A stretch of DNA of 10,190 bases from Clostridiales bacterium (GCA_029069015.1 JAIEBL010000220.1:1-10190), one strand, 5' to 3'. Numbered from the stretch's first letter, positions 1-7,649 are shown. The notes: generated by a model not told the origin, from the letters alone. Numbers and translations: made by a program.

Positions 1-1802
1 GTATAATTGTTTTCTTTGGCAACGACGGCAAACGATAACAGTACGTCGAGCATTGCTACGTGTCGCGCCGTGTGCAAATAGTCGTGTATGCGCTGAGAAA
101 GCGTGTCGATAAACGCTTGATACAATTCCGCTTCCCGATTCTCTACGTTTTCTTGTGCGTGGAGTATTTTTTCTTCCAACTCTTTTAATTCTTCCGTTAC
201 ATAGCGTTCGCCGGTTGCAACGGTTTGTTTGCGCGTATAACGGTACGGCACTAGGTCGATTTGCGCTTTGGGGACTTCCAAATAGTAACCGAAGACGTTG
301 TTGAAGCCGAGTTTTAAGTTCTTTATGCCCGTCGTTTCTTTTTCGGCTTCCAGCATTCCTTTCAATATTTTTTTGGAATTTTTGATCAGACTTCTCGCTT
401 CGTCTAATGCGGCGTCGTAACCGTCTTTGAAAATGCGGGATCTGTTTTCTCTTTTCTTTTCTTTTTCTTCGCTTTTATCCTTTTTCTTGTTCTGACTGTC
501 GCTTTGTTGCGGTTCTTCGCTTTCGCCCTCGAATTCTTCTTCGGAGGCTTTTGAATTGGCGTCGAAAATGACGGCATCAATCAGTTTGTATTCGTCGGTG
601 AAATCATAGATGTTTTCGGCGAGCGTTTGTGCAAGCGGTACGTTTATCGGCTGCAATAACTCTTTTAACTGTGTTGCGCTATGCAGGGACCGACTGAGCG
701 CCAGAAAGTCCGCGGGCACGATAGAGCGAAATGCCAATCTGGACGTGAGGCGCTCTATATCGTAGGTATTGCTTAAAACGTCCCGCAAAGTTTGGCATAA
801 CACGGCATTTGCCTGCAACGTGTCTACGAATTCCAAACGTTGAGTAATTGTAGTTTCGTTGATTTCGGGCTTTTCGATCCAGCGCTTTAACAGGCGTGCG
901 CCCATGCCTGTTTTGGTGCGATCCAAACACCAAAACAGCGTCCCGCGCTTTCCGTCGTCGGCAAGCGACTGCGTGAGTTCAAGGGTGCGCCGCGCGTTCG
1001 CGTCGATGTACATATATTGGTTGGTTACATCAAGCGTCAGCGCGGAAAAATTTTTAAGGGCGCATTTTTGCGTTTCTTCTATGTAGGCTATGAGCGCGCC
1101 CGCCGCGCAAATGCAACGGTTGTCGCGAATTGCCTGCAAATTTTTCGACGTGATTTGGGGCTTTAATTTTTCCAAGGCGTTTTGATAGGAAAACGCCTTG
1201 CTGTTGTAAAGACCGAACGGGCGCGTGCCGTGGTTTTTCACAATGGGAAGCTTGTGGCTTTCCGAGAGCATGGTGTCGTTACAAATAATTTCGGCCGGTT
1301 CTATACGGCTAAGCAAATCGTTGAACGCGCTGTTGACTTTTTCATCGATAAAGGAGTAGTTGAATTCGCCCGTGGAAATATCCGCCCATGCAACGCCGAT
1401 TTTGCCGTCTTGACTGTACGCGCTTAAAAGATAATTGTTTTTGTCTTCAATGAGAATGCTGTTTTCGGTGACCGTACCGGGCGTAACGAGGCGTACCACC
1501 TGCCGTTTGACCAACTCGCGTTTACCGGGTGGCGTCATTTGTTCGCAAATGGCGACGTGATAGCCGCGTTGAATCAATCTGGCGAGATACGTTTCTACCG
1601 CATGGTGCGGTACGCCGCACATAGGTGCGCGTTCCGGCAAACCGCAATCGCGCCCTGTGAGCGTGAGTTCCAATTCACGGCTTGCTGTAATGGCGTCGTC
1701 GAAAAACATTTCGTAAAAGTCACCGAGTCGAAAGAACACGATCGCATCTTTGTATTGTTCTTTGATCGCCAGGTATTGCTGCATCATTGTGGTAAGTCCC
1801 AT
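1..1802 (-). CDS. mutS: DNA mismatch repair protein MutS (C-terminal part beyond window)
   Basis: MutS binds mismatches and small loops in DNA and recruits MutL to start repair. About 600 codons from the N-terminus lie in the window; the frame is open to the left edge. The mismatch-reading motif is present (GDFYEMF, with Phe29-x-Glu31), followed by the rest of domain I (CGVPHHAVETYLARLI, EQMTPPGK), the connector domain, the core lever domain (near residue 310, GTLFWCLDRTKTGMGARLLK) and the clamp region (NNVFGYYLEV, then RYVTEELKELE). The sequence ends just before the Walker A ATPase domain, which must lie outside. The ATG is preceded by GGAGAGG (1810-1816, 7-base spacer) and overlaps the miaB stop in TAATG, so translation is probably coupled. 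Residues about 415-456 form a Glu/Lys-rich stretch where homologues have a short segment containing PP and GG; this looks like an insertion of about 30 residues. Identity is near certain. Confidence 0.97.
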   Translation of the reverse strand, partial: MGLTTMMQQYLAIKEQYKDAIVFFRLGDFYEMFFDDAITASRELELTLTGRDCGLPERAPMCGVPHHAVETYLARLIQRGYHVAICEQMTPPGKRELVKRQVVRLVTPGTVTENSILIEDKNNYLLSAYSQDGKIGVAWADISTGEFNYSFIDEKVNSAFNDLLSRIEPAEIICNDTMLSESHKLPIVKNHGTRPFGLYNSKAFSYQNALEKLKPQITSKNLQAIRDNRCICAAGALIAYIEETQKCALKNFSALTLDVTNQYMYIDANARRTLELTQSLADDGKRGTLFWCLDRTKTGMGARLLKRWIEKPEINETTITQRLEFVDTLQANAVLCQTLRDVLSNTYDIERLTSRLAFRSIVPADFLALSRSLHSATQLKELLQPINVPLAQTLAENIYDFTDEYKLIDAVIFDANSKASEEEFEGESEEPQQSDSQNKKKDKSEEKEKKRENRSRIFKDGYDAALDEARSLIKNSKKILKGMLEAEKETTGIKNLKLGFNNVFGYYLEVPKAQIDLVPYRYTRKQTVATGERYVTEELKELEEKILHAQENVENREAELYQAFIDTLSQRIHDYLHTARHVAMLDVLLSFAVVAKENNY

Positions 1803-3100
1803 TACAGTACCTCTCCGAATAGTTTGGAATTTTTGCTTTGTGTGATTTTCACGCGTACGAATTTGCCGATAAGGGACGCGTCGCCGTCAAACGTGACCGC
1901 TTTTCCACATTCCGTTTCGCCTAAAATGTGCCCGTTTTTACTTTCTGCCGCTAAAACGGTATAGGTTTTCCCTACCGATTCCGCGGCAAGTGCGTTGCCG
2001 ATCTCAAACTGTAAGTCAATCAGTTCTTGTATGCGCCGCTTTTTATCGGCAAGCGGAATTTGTCCGTCCATTGTGGCGGCGGGTGTTCCCGATCTCGGCG
2101 AGTAAATAAACGTATAGAGATTGTTGTAGCGCACGGTGTCGGCTAGCGACAGCGTATCTTGAAAGTCTTCTTCGCTTTCGGTCGGAAAACCGACCATTAA
2201 GTCGGCGGAAAGTCCGGCATTCGGGATCTTTTCCCGAATCATATCGATTTTTTTTAAGTATTCGGCGCGCGTATACTTGCGGTTCATAAGATGCAATACG
2301 CGGTCGCTGCCCGATTGTGCGGGCAGATGAATGAACTTTGAAAGCTTTTCGCTCTGTGCGATCACCGAAACGACGTCTTTATCGAGATCCTTGGGATGAG
2401 AAGTCATGAACTTAATGCGAAACGTACCGTCCAGATCCGCAATTTGCGAAAGAAGCGATGCGAACATGGGTTTCCCGTGCAAATCTATGTCGTATGAATT
2501 TACGTTTTGTCCCAGTAGCGTGATTTGCGTATAACCGCTTGCAATCAAATTTTTGATTTCCGCGAGGATATGCTCTTTTTCACGGCTACGTTCTCTGCCG
2601 CGCACATACGGTACGATGCAATACGTGCAAAAATTGTTGCAGCCGTACATGATATTGACCCATGCGTTGACGTCTTTGGCGCGCTTTACGGGTGTTCCTT
2701 CATGCATGACGCCCTCTTCCTTGATTTCCACAAGCGTTTTCTTGCTGTTTTCGAGAAGAAGCGCAGGAATGCGCTCAATGTTGTGCGTACCCAAAACGGC
2801 AAATAAAAACGGACATCTTTCTTTCAGCTTTTGCGCGGTGCCGTTTGCTTGTGTCATGCAACCGCACACGATAATTTTCGTGCCGTATTTTTCCCATTGC
2901 TTTTTGAGTGCACCCAAATTGCCCAAAACGTGTGTTTCGGCGCTTTCCCGCACGCAACAGGTGTTGAGCACGACGACGGCGGCGGGATCGGACTCGTTTG
3001 CTTCCGTATATCCTGCGTTTTCCAACAGTCCCGCAATTTTTTCGGATTCGTGTATATTCATTTGGCAGCCGTACGTTATTATACGGTATGTATTGCCCAT
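1802..3100 (-). CDS. miaB: tRNA-2-methylthio-N6-(dimethylallyl)adenosine synthase MiaB
   Basis: MiaB is a cytoplasmic radical-SAM enzyme that adds a methylthio group to isopentenyl-adenosine 37 of tRNAs reading UNN codons, using two iron-sulfur clusters. The 432-residue product has the N-terminal methylthiotransferase domain, with cluster cysteines Cys12 (YGCQMN), Cys48 (NTCCVRE) and Cys81 (CGCMTQ). The radical-SAM motif follows with Cys154, Cys158 and Cys161 (GCNNFCTYCIVPYVRGRERSR without the last residue is the MiaB signature, distinct from RimO and MtaB). A C-terminal TRAM-type domain closes the protein. The frame stays open upstream to 3199, but ATG at 3098-3100 is chosen because GGAGGG sits 6 bases before it and MGNTYRIITYGCQMN is the usual family start. 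Length is close to E. coli MiaB (474) but slightly short. It is the first gene of the miaB-mutS unit, a common order in Clostridia; the stop overlaps the mutS start by one base. Confidence 0.97.
   Translation of the reverse strand: MGNTYRIITYGCQMNIHESEKIAGLLENAGYTEANESDPAAVVVLNTCCVRESAETHVLGNLGALKKQWEKYGTKIIVCGCMTQANGTAQKLKERCPFLFAVLGTHNIERIPALLLENSKKTLVEIKEEGVMHEGTPVKRAKDVNAWVNIMYGCNNFCTYCIVPYVRGRERSREKEHILAEIKNLIASGYTQITLLGQNVNSYDIDLHGKPMFASLLSQIADLDGTFRIKFMTSHPKDLDKDVVSVIAQSEKLSKFIHLPAQSGSDRVLHLMNRKYTRAEYLKKIDMIREKIPNAGLSADLMVGFPTESEEDFQDTLSLADTVRYNNLYTFIYSPRSGTPAATMDGQIPLADKKRRIQELIDLQFEIGNALAAESVGKTYTVLAAESKNGHILGETECGKAVTFDGDASLIGKFVRVKITQSKNSKLFGEVL
1810..1816 (-). promoter_or_regulatory. 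Ribosome binding site of mutS inside the miaB end
   Basis: GGAGAGG on the minus strand lies within the last codons of miaB, 7 bases before the mutS ATG. Together with the TAATG overlap it suggests that mutS is translated by reinitiation as well as by its own strong site. Confidence 0.75.
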
Positions 3101-3106
3101 AGACCG

Positions 3107-3112
3107 CCCTCC
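3107..3112 (-). promoter_or_regulatory. Ribosome binding site deciding the miaB start
   Basis: GGAGGG on the minus strand ends 6 bases before the ATG at 3100. No comparable site precedes the longer reading frame that could begin at 3199, so this site fixes the start. Confidence 0.85.
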
Positions 3113-3223
3113 AATAAGACGGAAAGTTTTTCGTATTGTTAAAACGAGCAAAGCGTTATACAAGCAGTGACGACGAAACAAAAAATTCGATAACCCCATT
3201 TATTATAACGCTCATATGGCATA

Positions 3224-3240
3224 CAAAAACTGCGTTTTTG
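3224..3240. repeat. Perfect 7-base inverted repeat with 3-base loop
   Basis: CAAAAAC (3224-3230) and GTTTTTG (3234-3240) flank TGC. On the plus strand the stem is followed by TTTTG, a weak terminator-like arrangement, but the stem is AT-rich and no gene ends nearby on that strand. Confidence 0.6.
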
Positions 3241-3257
3241 TTTTGCCGGCGCAATCT

Positions 3258-3276
3258 TATTTGCGAAACGCAAATA
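3258..3276. repeat. Perfect 8-base inverted repeat with 3-base loop
   Basis: TATTTGCG (3258-3265) and CGCAAATA (3269-3276) flank a three-base loop. It lies in the predicted miaB leader. No T tract follows on either strand. Function unknown. Confidence 0.7.
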
Positions 3277-3300
3277 GGAGCCATGCGTTGCAATGCGTCG

Positions 3301-3330
3301 TGAAAAAGCTCTTGCAAGCAAGCTTTTTCA
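3301..3330. repeat. Perfect 10-base inverted repeat (hairpin)
   Basis: TGAAAAAGCT (3301-3310) and AGCTTTTTCA (3321-3330) are perfect reverse complements around a 10-base loop that contains the palindrome CTTGCAAG. There is no run of T after the stem on either strand, so it is not a typical intrinsic terminator. It would form the extreme 5' end of a transcript from the predicted miaB promoter. Confidence 0.75.
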
Positions 3331-3340
3331 CTCCTATTAT
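3312..3340 (+). promoter_or_regulatory. Candidate promoter for the penicillin-binding protein gene
   Basis: On the plus strand TTGCAA (3312-3317, 4 of 6) and TATTAT (3335-3340, 5 of 6) are 17 bases apart. Transcription would start near 3347, leaving a leader of about 68 bases. The -10 shares five bases with the opposing TATAAT. TATAAA at 3392-3397 is an alternative -10, but no good -35 precedes it. Confidence 0.35.
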
Positions 3341-3364
3341 AACGGAAAAATCACAAAATGTATA
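3336..3364 (-). promoter_or_regulatory. Candidate sigma-A promoter for miaB-mutS
   Basis: On the minus strand TATACA (3359-3364, 4 of 6 matches to the -35 consensus) is separated by 17 bases from a perfect TATAAT (3336-3341). Predicted transcription would begin near 3328-3330, giving a leader of about 229 bases that starts with the 3301-3330 hairpin. The perfect -10 and exact spacing support it; the weak -35 and long leader argue for caution. Confidence 0.45.
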
Positions 3365-3414
3365 GCAAAAACAACACTTTGCATGGAATTTTATAAAAGA
3401 GTAATACTAGTAGC

Positions 3415-5412
3415 ATGAAAGCGAAACGCTTTTTTATCGTGCTTTTTACCGTGATTTTAACGGTTATGGTTCTTTTGGGCATAACCTTTTTTTTGCTGAC
3501 CAGTCCGCGCGTTAAAATCGGTGGATGGCAAACGCTGGACGAAGCGAAAATGCGTGGTATCCGCAATACCGTTACCGTCACGGATGCAGACGGTGTCGCG
3601 TGGTCGGAAAAGCTCTACAGTAAGAACCGCATATATACGCCCCTCTCTTCGCTTTCAGCCAATACGGTGAATGCATTTGTCAGTATCGAAGACAAGCGGT
3701 TCTATAAACATAACGGCGTGGATTACATTCGCATGTTGGGCGCTGCAAAGAACAATTTGTTTGCTTTTTCGTTCAAAGAGGGCGCGTCCACCATTACGCA
3801 GCAGCTTATTAAGAATACGCATCTAACCAACGAAAAGACGCTTTCACGTAAATTGCAGGAAATACGCATCGCAAAAGAATTGGAACGAAAATACACGAAA
3901 GACGAAATTTTGGAAGCGTACTTGAATGTGGTGTATTTCGGCGGAAACGTTTACGGAATCGGGCAAGCGGCGCGTGTCTACTTTAATAAAGATGCGTCGG
4001 CGCTCGATCTGAGCGAAAGTGCGCTTTTGGCGGGTATCATCAATAACCCGACAAGGTACAATCCCGTCAAGCACGCGGATGCTGCACGGAAGCGGCGTAA
4101 TACGGTGCTTGGCCAAATGGAGAAAAACGGTAAACTTTCGCACGAAGCAGCAGAGAAAGCGAAGTCGCTGCCCGTCCGTGCCGAATATAGACTTGATCCG
4201 TATGCTGCGTATTTGGAAAATGTGCTTTCCGAGGCGGCGGATGTTTTGCATTGCTTGCCCGAAGAAGTGTTTGAAAAGAACGCAACGATTATGACAAACG
4301 CAAAAATAGCCAAATTTGACAGCGTTTTTGATGCTATGTGTGACATACTTTTAAAAACGGACGATAATATGCGCGTATTTGTGGCGGATAATGTGAGGGG
4401 CGAGGTTCTGTTTGACGCTTGTAACGGAAATTTTGCTAAGCTCAAACGGCAGCCGGGGTCAACGATAAAACCCTTTATCGATTATGCGCCCGCTTTGGAA
4501 AAGGGGCTTGTCTACCCTGCTTCGGTGCTTATCGACGAGCCGACGGATTTCGGCGGATATAAGCCCAAAAACTTCGGTGACAAATATTACGGCGCGGTTA
4601 CCGTTAAAGACAGCTTAAAGGAATCGCTGAATATCCCTGCGCTCAAACTGCTTGATATGTGTGGGCTTCCGTACGCAAAGAATGTATCGGCTAAATTCGG
4701 GCTGCTACTTGGCAAAAACGACAGTGGTTACGCGGCGGGCCTAGGCGGCCTTACGGACGGTGTTACGCTTAAACAGCTCGCCGATGCCTATTCAACGCTT
4801 GCAAATAACGGACAATACGTAAAAAGCTGTTATATCAACGCAATTTACGTAGACGGCAAACCGATCTACAAACAAAAATTGCAGGCGGAACGCGCCGTAC
4901 GTAGCGATACCGCCTTTTTACTGACGGATATGTTGCGTTCTTGCGCGCAAACGGGTACGGCGAAAAGGCTTTCCGATCTTCCCTGTGTTGCCGCAAAAAC
5001 GGGTACGGTCGGCGTAGGCAAAAAAAACAGCGATGCATATTGCATTGCCTATACACCCGCATACACTGTTGCCGTCTGGCTCGGAAGTGATGAAGGAAAG
5101 GAAAATCTGCTCGGTGGCGGACGGCCTACGCAAATCGCGCGTGACGTCTTATTGTCGTTGCCGTTGTCCAAAAATAGCGGTTTTACTGTGCCTGATACGG
5201 TATGTATGTTAGACATAGATGAAAAAAGGCTGTACGAAGAGCAAAAAGTGTATTTGGCGGCGCCTACGCTACCGAAACGTTACCGTATGCCCTGTTGGTT
5301 TTCGTCGGGTCACATTCCGAGCGAATATTCATACGGCGAAGAACTGTTCTGGTTCGGAGACGACTACTTTTCACACGTCGATGATTTCGAGATTGTCGAA
5401 GGCGCGATTTAG
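3415..5412 (+). CDS. Class A penicillin-binding protein (bifunctional transglycosylase/transpeptidase)
   Basis: This enzyme polymerises lipid II into glycan strands and cross-links the peptides at the outer face of the membrane. The 665-residue protein starts with a short basic segment and one membrane helix (about residues 6-28). The GT51 transglycosylase motifs follow: EDKRFYKHNGVD with catalytic Glu92, GASTITQQ (124-130), RKLQEIRIAKELE and KDEILEAYLN. The transpeptidase domain has SxxK (Ser349-Lys352 in RQPGSTIKPF), SxN (Ser404-Asn406) and KTG (528-530). It is shorter than B. subtilis PBP1 or E. coli PBP1a, with a compact linker between domains and no added C-terminal domain. The only usable start in frame is ATG 3415 before TAA at 3394; the best ribosome site, AAAGAG, is weak and 13 bases away. 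The last 14 codons overlap the convergent thiI gene. The family is certain; the paralogue name is not. Confidence 0.96.
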   Translation: MKAKRFFIVLFTVILTVMVLLGITFFLLTSPRVKIGGWQTLDEAKMRGIRNTVTVTDADGVAWSEKLYSKNRIYTPLSSLSANTVNAFVSIEDKRFYKHNGVDYIRMLGAAKNNLFAFSFKEGASTITQQLIKNTHLTNEKTLSRKLQEIRIAKELERKYTKDEILEAYLNVVYFGGNVYGIGQAARVYFNKDASALDLSESALLAGIINNPTRYNPVKHADAARKRRNTVLGQMEKNGKLSHEAAEKAKSLPVRAEYRLDPYAAYLENVLSEAADVLHCLPEEVFEKNATIMTNAKIAKFDSVFDAMCDILLKTDDNMRVFVADNVRGEVLFDACNGNFAKLKRQPGSTIKPFIDYAPALEKGLVYPASVLIDEPTDFGGYKPKNFGDKYYGAVTVKDSLKESLNIPALKLLDMCGLPYAKNVSAKFGLLLGKNDSGYAAGLGGLTDGVTLKQLADAYSTLANNGQYVKSCYINAIYVDGKPIYKQKLQAERAVRSDTAFLLTDMLRSCAQTGTAKRLSDLPCVAAKTGTVGVGKKNSDAYCIAYTPAYTVAVWLGSDEGKENLLGGGRPTQIARDVLLSLPLSKNSGFTVPDTVCMLDIDEKRLYEEQKVYLAAPTLPKRYRMPCWFSSGHIPSEYSYGEELFWFGDDYFSHVDDFEIVEGAI

Positions 5413-6528
5413 CAGCGCGTCATAATCCGTCAGCTTGCTTTCCTCTTCTTCGGCTTTTGCGATTTGCGGACGCGTTACGGGGCTTTCGGGTAGAAAAACC
5501 GTACAACAATCTTCATAGGGCAAAATGGAGGTTTCGTATGTGCCTGTTTTAAGCGCGATATCGATAATTTCCTGTTTATCCATGCCGATCAACGGGCGGA
5601 AAATGGGCATGCTTTTCACCGTATCGTTCGTTACGGTGATGCTTTCGAGGGTTTGGCTTGCTACCTGCCCCAGCGATTCGCCGTTAACGATACAACCGCA
5701 TACGAATTTTTGCGCCGTGCGTTCGGCGAGGCGCATCATGGCGCGTCGAAGAAGCGTGATCATAAAGGCGTCGGTGCAATGCGCGTGAATTTGTTCCTGT
5801 ATTTCGGTAACGGGTATACAGTATAGGCGAATGTTGCCGCAATACTTTTTCAGAATCGAGGCAAGCTTTATAACCTTTTCTTTGGCTTGATCGCTCGTAT
5901 ACGGATAGGAATGAAAGTGTACGGCATCAAAGCGCAGTCCTCGTTTTGCCATCATAAAACCTGCCACGGGACTATCGATTCCGCCCGAGAGCAACAGTAA
6001 CCCTTTCCCTGCGCAGCCTACGGGCATACCGCCGAGCGCGGGAATCACCTTGCCGTATACATACGCCGTGCCGTCTTCCCTGATATCGACGTAAACGGCG
6101 GCGTCGGGCGTATGTAAATCAACGGTCAGTTTGTCGTTATGCGCAAGAATCGCGTCTCCGAGTTTTGCTGCCAGTGCGACGGAAGTGTACGGGTAGCGTT
6201 TATCGGCGCGGTTTACGTTGACGCGGAACGAACCTTTTGTCGGCGCAACAGAAATTGCCGTGTTTTTTACCGTTTCGTAATCGTTTGATACGCATACGGC
6301 AACGCTGAGCGAATGTATGCCGAACACGCAAAGCAACGCATCCAAAATGGCGCGCTCATCTTGCGGTGCGTAATTTTCTACGAGGTAGCGACTTCTGCCT
6401 ACCGTCAGCGTGCAATTGAACTTTTTGAGCTTGCGCCGTATGTTTTGCACTAAAATGCGTTCGAAATAATGCTTGTTTTTGCCCTTCAAATACAGTTCGC
6501 CGTAGCGAATCACGATTACGTTGTTCAT
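5371..6528 (-). CDS. thiI: tRNA 4-thiouridine synthase / sulfurtransferase ThiI
   Basis: ThiI adenylates uridine 8 of tRNA and passes sulfur from a cysteine desulfurase to make 4-thiouridine; in some bacteria it also feeds thiamine thiazole synthesis. The 385-residue protein begins with the ferredoxin-like region (IRYGELYLKGKNKHYFE), followed by a THUMP RNA-binding domain, then the ATP-pyrophosphatase loop SGGIDSPVAGF (181-191). It also has HFHSYPYTSDQAKEKV and GESLGQVASQTLE. EDCCTVF (Cys341/Cys342) marks the conserved cysteine region matching the catalytic cysteine of E. coli ThiI. There is no C-terminal rhodanese domain, the usual short form in Bacillus and Clostridia, where a dedicated desulfurase supplies sulfur directly. 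The ATG lies 2 bases after the desulfurase stop, and GGAG (6535-6538) sits inside that gene's end. The gene ends inside the convergent penicillin-binding protein gene. Confidence 0.97.
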   Translation of the reverse strand: MNNVIVIRYGELYLKGKNKHYFERILVQNIRRKLKKFNCTLTVGRSRYLVENYAPQDERAILDALLCVFGIHSLSVAVCVSNDYETVKNTAISVAPTKGSFRVNVNRADKRYPYTSVALAAKLGDAILAHNDKLTVDLHTPDAAVYVDIREDGTAYVYGKVIPALGGMPVGCAGKGLLLLSGGIDSPVAGFMMAKRGLRFDAVHFHSYPYTSDQAKEKVIKLASILKKYCGNIRLYCIPVTEIQEQIHAHCTDAFMITLLRRAMMRLAERTAQKFVCGCIVNGESLGQVASQTLESITVTNDTVKSMPIFRPLIGMDKQEIIDIALKTGTYETSILPYEDCCTVFLPESPVTRPQIAKAEEEESKLTDYDALLNRAFDNLEIIDV

Positions 6529-6530
6529 CT

Positions 6531-7649
6531 TTATCTCCGCTGTATATGCAAGCTTTTTATGCAGTCTGCGATTTGTTGCCCTACGGCTACACCGTCCGTA
6601 TTCACGTTCTCTGCGCCGAAACTGAGCCGGACACTCCCCTCTATTTGTTCTTTGTTTTTACCCATGGCGGAAAGTACGCGGTTCTTTTTAAGACGTGAAG
6701 CGCATGCCGAGCCAAGCCCGACCAAAATGCCGCACTCTGCAAGCTTGCGTTGTAAAATCTCTGCTTTCACGCCTTGCACGGCAACCGATAAAACAAAAGG
6801 CGAACCTGTATCGCTTCCGTTTACCGAAACGTACGGCAGTGCGCAGAGCGCTTCTTTCAATATATTCTTCAGCTTTGCGATCTTTTGCTTGTCGATTTGC
6901 GAAAAAAGGCGGAACGCTTCGGCAAAGCCTGCAATACCCGCAACGTTTTCCGTGCCCGACCGCAAGCCTTTTTCCTGCCCGCCCCCGATCAAAAACGGAG
7001 ATAAATGCAGACCCTCGCGTACCCAAAGCGCGCCTACCCCTTTCGGACCGCCGATTTTGTGTGCGCTGATACTGTATAGATCGATGCCTGCGTCTCGGCA
7101 ATCTACGGTCATTTTTCCGAATGCTTGTACGCCGTCGGCATGGAACAAAAGCTTTCCGTTTTTGGATTTGGCAAGCGTGGCGAGCGTTTTGATATCGTTG
7201 ATTGCGCCTGTTTCGTTACTGCAATGAATCACCGAAACAAGCGTTGTGTCTGCATCCACTTTTTGCGCAAAGTCATCTTGATTGACCGTGCTGTCGGCAT
7301 TGAGCGAAACGAAGCGGACGTCTATCCCTGCGCTTATAAGTGCCTGCGCATTTTCGTATACGGAAGCGTGTTCCCCCGCCGAAACCACGATATTGCCGCG
7401 TTTGTTCTTGATGCCGCAACGGAAAACCCAGCTGTTCGATTCGGTGGCGCAAGAGGTGAAATATAAATTCCCCCACCCGCCGAGCGCAGAAAGTAAATAT
7501 GAGCGGCTCTCTTCAAGCTCTTTTGCCGTGTCGAATGCGGGTGCATACAGTGCCGAAGGATTAAAGTACGCTTCGGTATAAAAGTGCGCCATGCGGCGGA
7601 TCACGCCGTCAAACGGTTTTGTTGTCGCTGCGTTATCTAAGTAAATCAT
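6531..7649 (-). CDS. Cysteine desulfurase (NifS/IscS family), probable sulfur donor for ThiI
   Basis: This PLP enzyme removes sulfur from cysteine and carries it as a persulfide for transfer to partners. The 372-residue product begins with the family start MIYLDNAATTKP. It contains GEHAS (His94 region), HADGVQAFGK (Asp172 and Gln175 near the PLP), the Schiff-base lysine Lys198 in SAHKIGGPKG, RSGTENV (230-236) and the catalytic loop cysteine Cys316 in GSACAS. It has no long C-terminal IscU-docking tail like IscS. Its place immediately before thiI matches the B. subtilis NifZ-ThiI arrangement, so supply of sulfur for tRNA 4-thiouridine is the likely job (inference from context). The ATG overlaps the preceding stop as ATGA, and only a weak A-rich site with AAG precedes it, so translation is probably coupled. 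General iron-sulfur assembly is the alternative role. Confidence 0.95.
   Translation of the reverse strand: MIYLDNAATTKPFDGVIRRMAHFYTEAYFNPSALYAPAFDTAKELEESRSYLLSALGGWGNLYFTSCATESNSWVFRCGIKNKRGNIVVSAGEHASVYENAQALISAGIDVRFVSLNADSTVNQDDFAQKVDADTTLVSVIHCSNETGAINDIKTLATLAKSKNGKLLFHADGVQAFGKMTVDCRDAGIDLYSISAHKIGGPKGVGALWVREGLHLSPFLIGGGQEKGLRSGTENVAGIAGFAEAFRLFSQIDKQKIAKLKNILKEALCALPYVSVNGSDTGSPFVLSVAVQGVKAEILQRKLAECGILVGLGSACASRLKKNRVLSAMGKNKEQIEGSVRLSFGAENVNTDGVAVGQQIADCIKSLHIQRR

Larger units (their letters stand above)
3101..3414. other. Divergent intergenic region between miaB and the penicillin-binding protein gene
   Basis: This 314-base AT-rich gap separates two divergent genes. It holds three perfect inverted repeats (3224-3240, 3258-3276, 3301-3330), two copies of TATTATAACG (3201-3210 and 3335-3344) and candidate promoters for both directions around 3312-3364. 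I see no convincing small gene. A short GTG-initiated minus-strand frame of about 25 codons from about 3330 overlaps the hairpin and lacks a properly spaced ribosome site. No riboswitch class is recognisable to me. Confidence 0.7.

Noticed and set aside
2553-3170. A 205-codon plus-strand open frame opposite miaB
   Set aside because: It mirrors the conserved miaB coding sequence and has no recognisable domain; its composition is that of a shadow frame.
3155-3181. Third miaB promoter (TTGTTT and TATAAC)
   Set aside because: The spacer is only 15 bases and both hexamers are imperfect.
3100-3199. N-terminal extension of miaB by 33 codons
   Set aside because: No ribosome site precedes 3199, while GGAGGG precedes the ATG at 3100, where family homology begins.
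3301-3330. Intrinsic terminator at the large hairpin
   Set aside because: No T tract follows the stem on either strand and no gene ends nearby; it sits between divergent genes.
5399-5425. Terminator hairpin at the end of the penicillin-binding protein gene
   Set aside because: CGCG can pair with a second CGCG around a 9-base loop, but the stem is short and no T tract follows.
6469-7227. A 252-codon plus-strand open frame opposite the desulfurase and thiI
   Set aside because: It lies antisense to two well-recognised genes, shows no family motifs and has Cys/Ser/Pro-rich composition typical of antisense frames.
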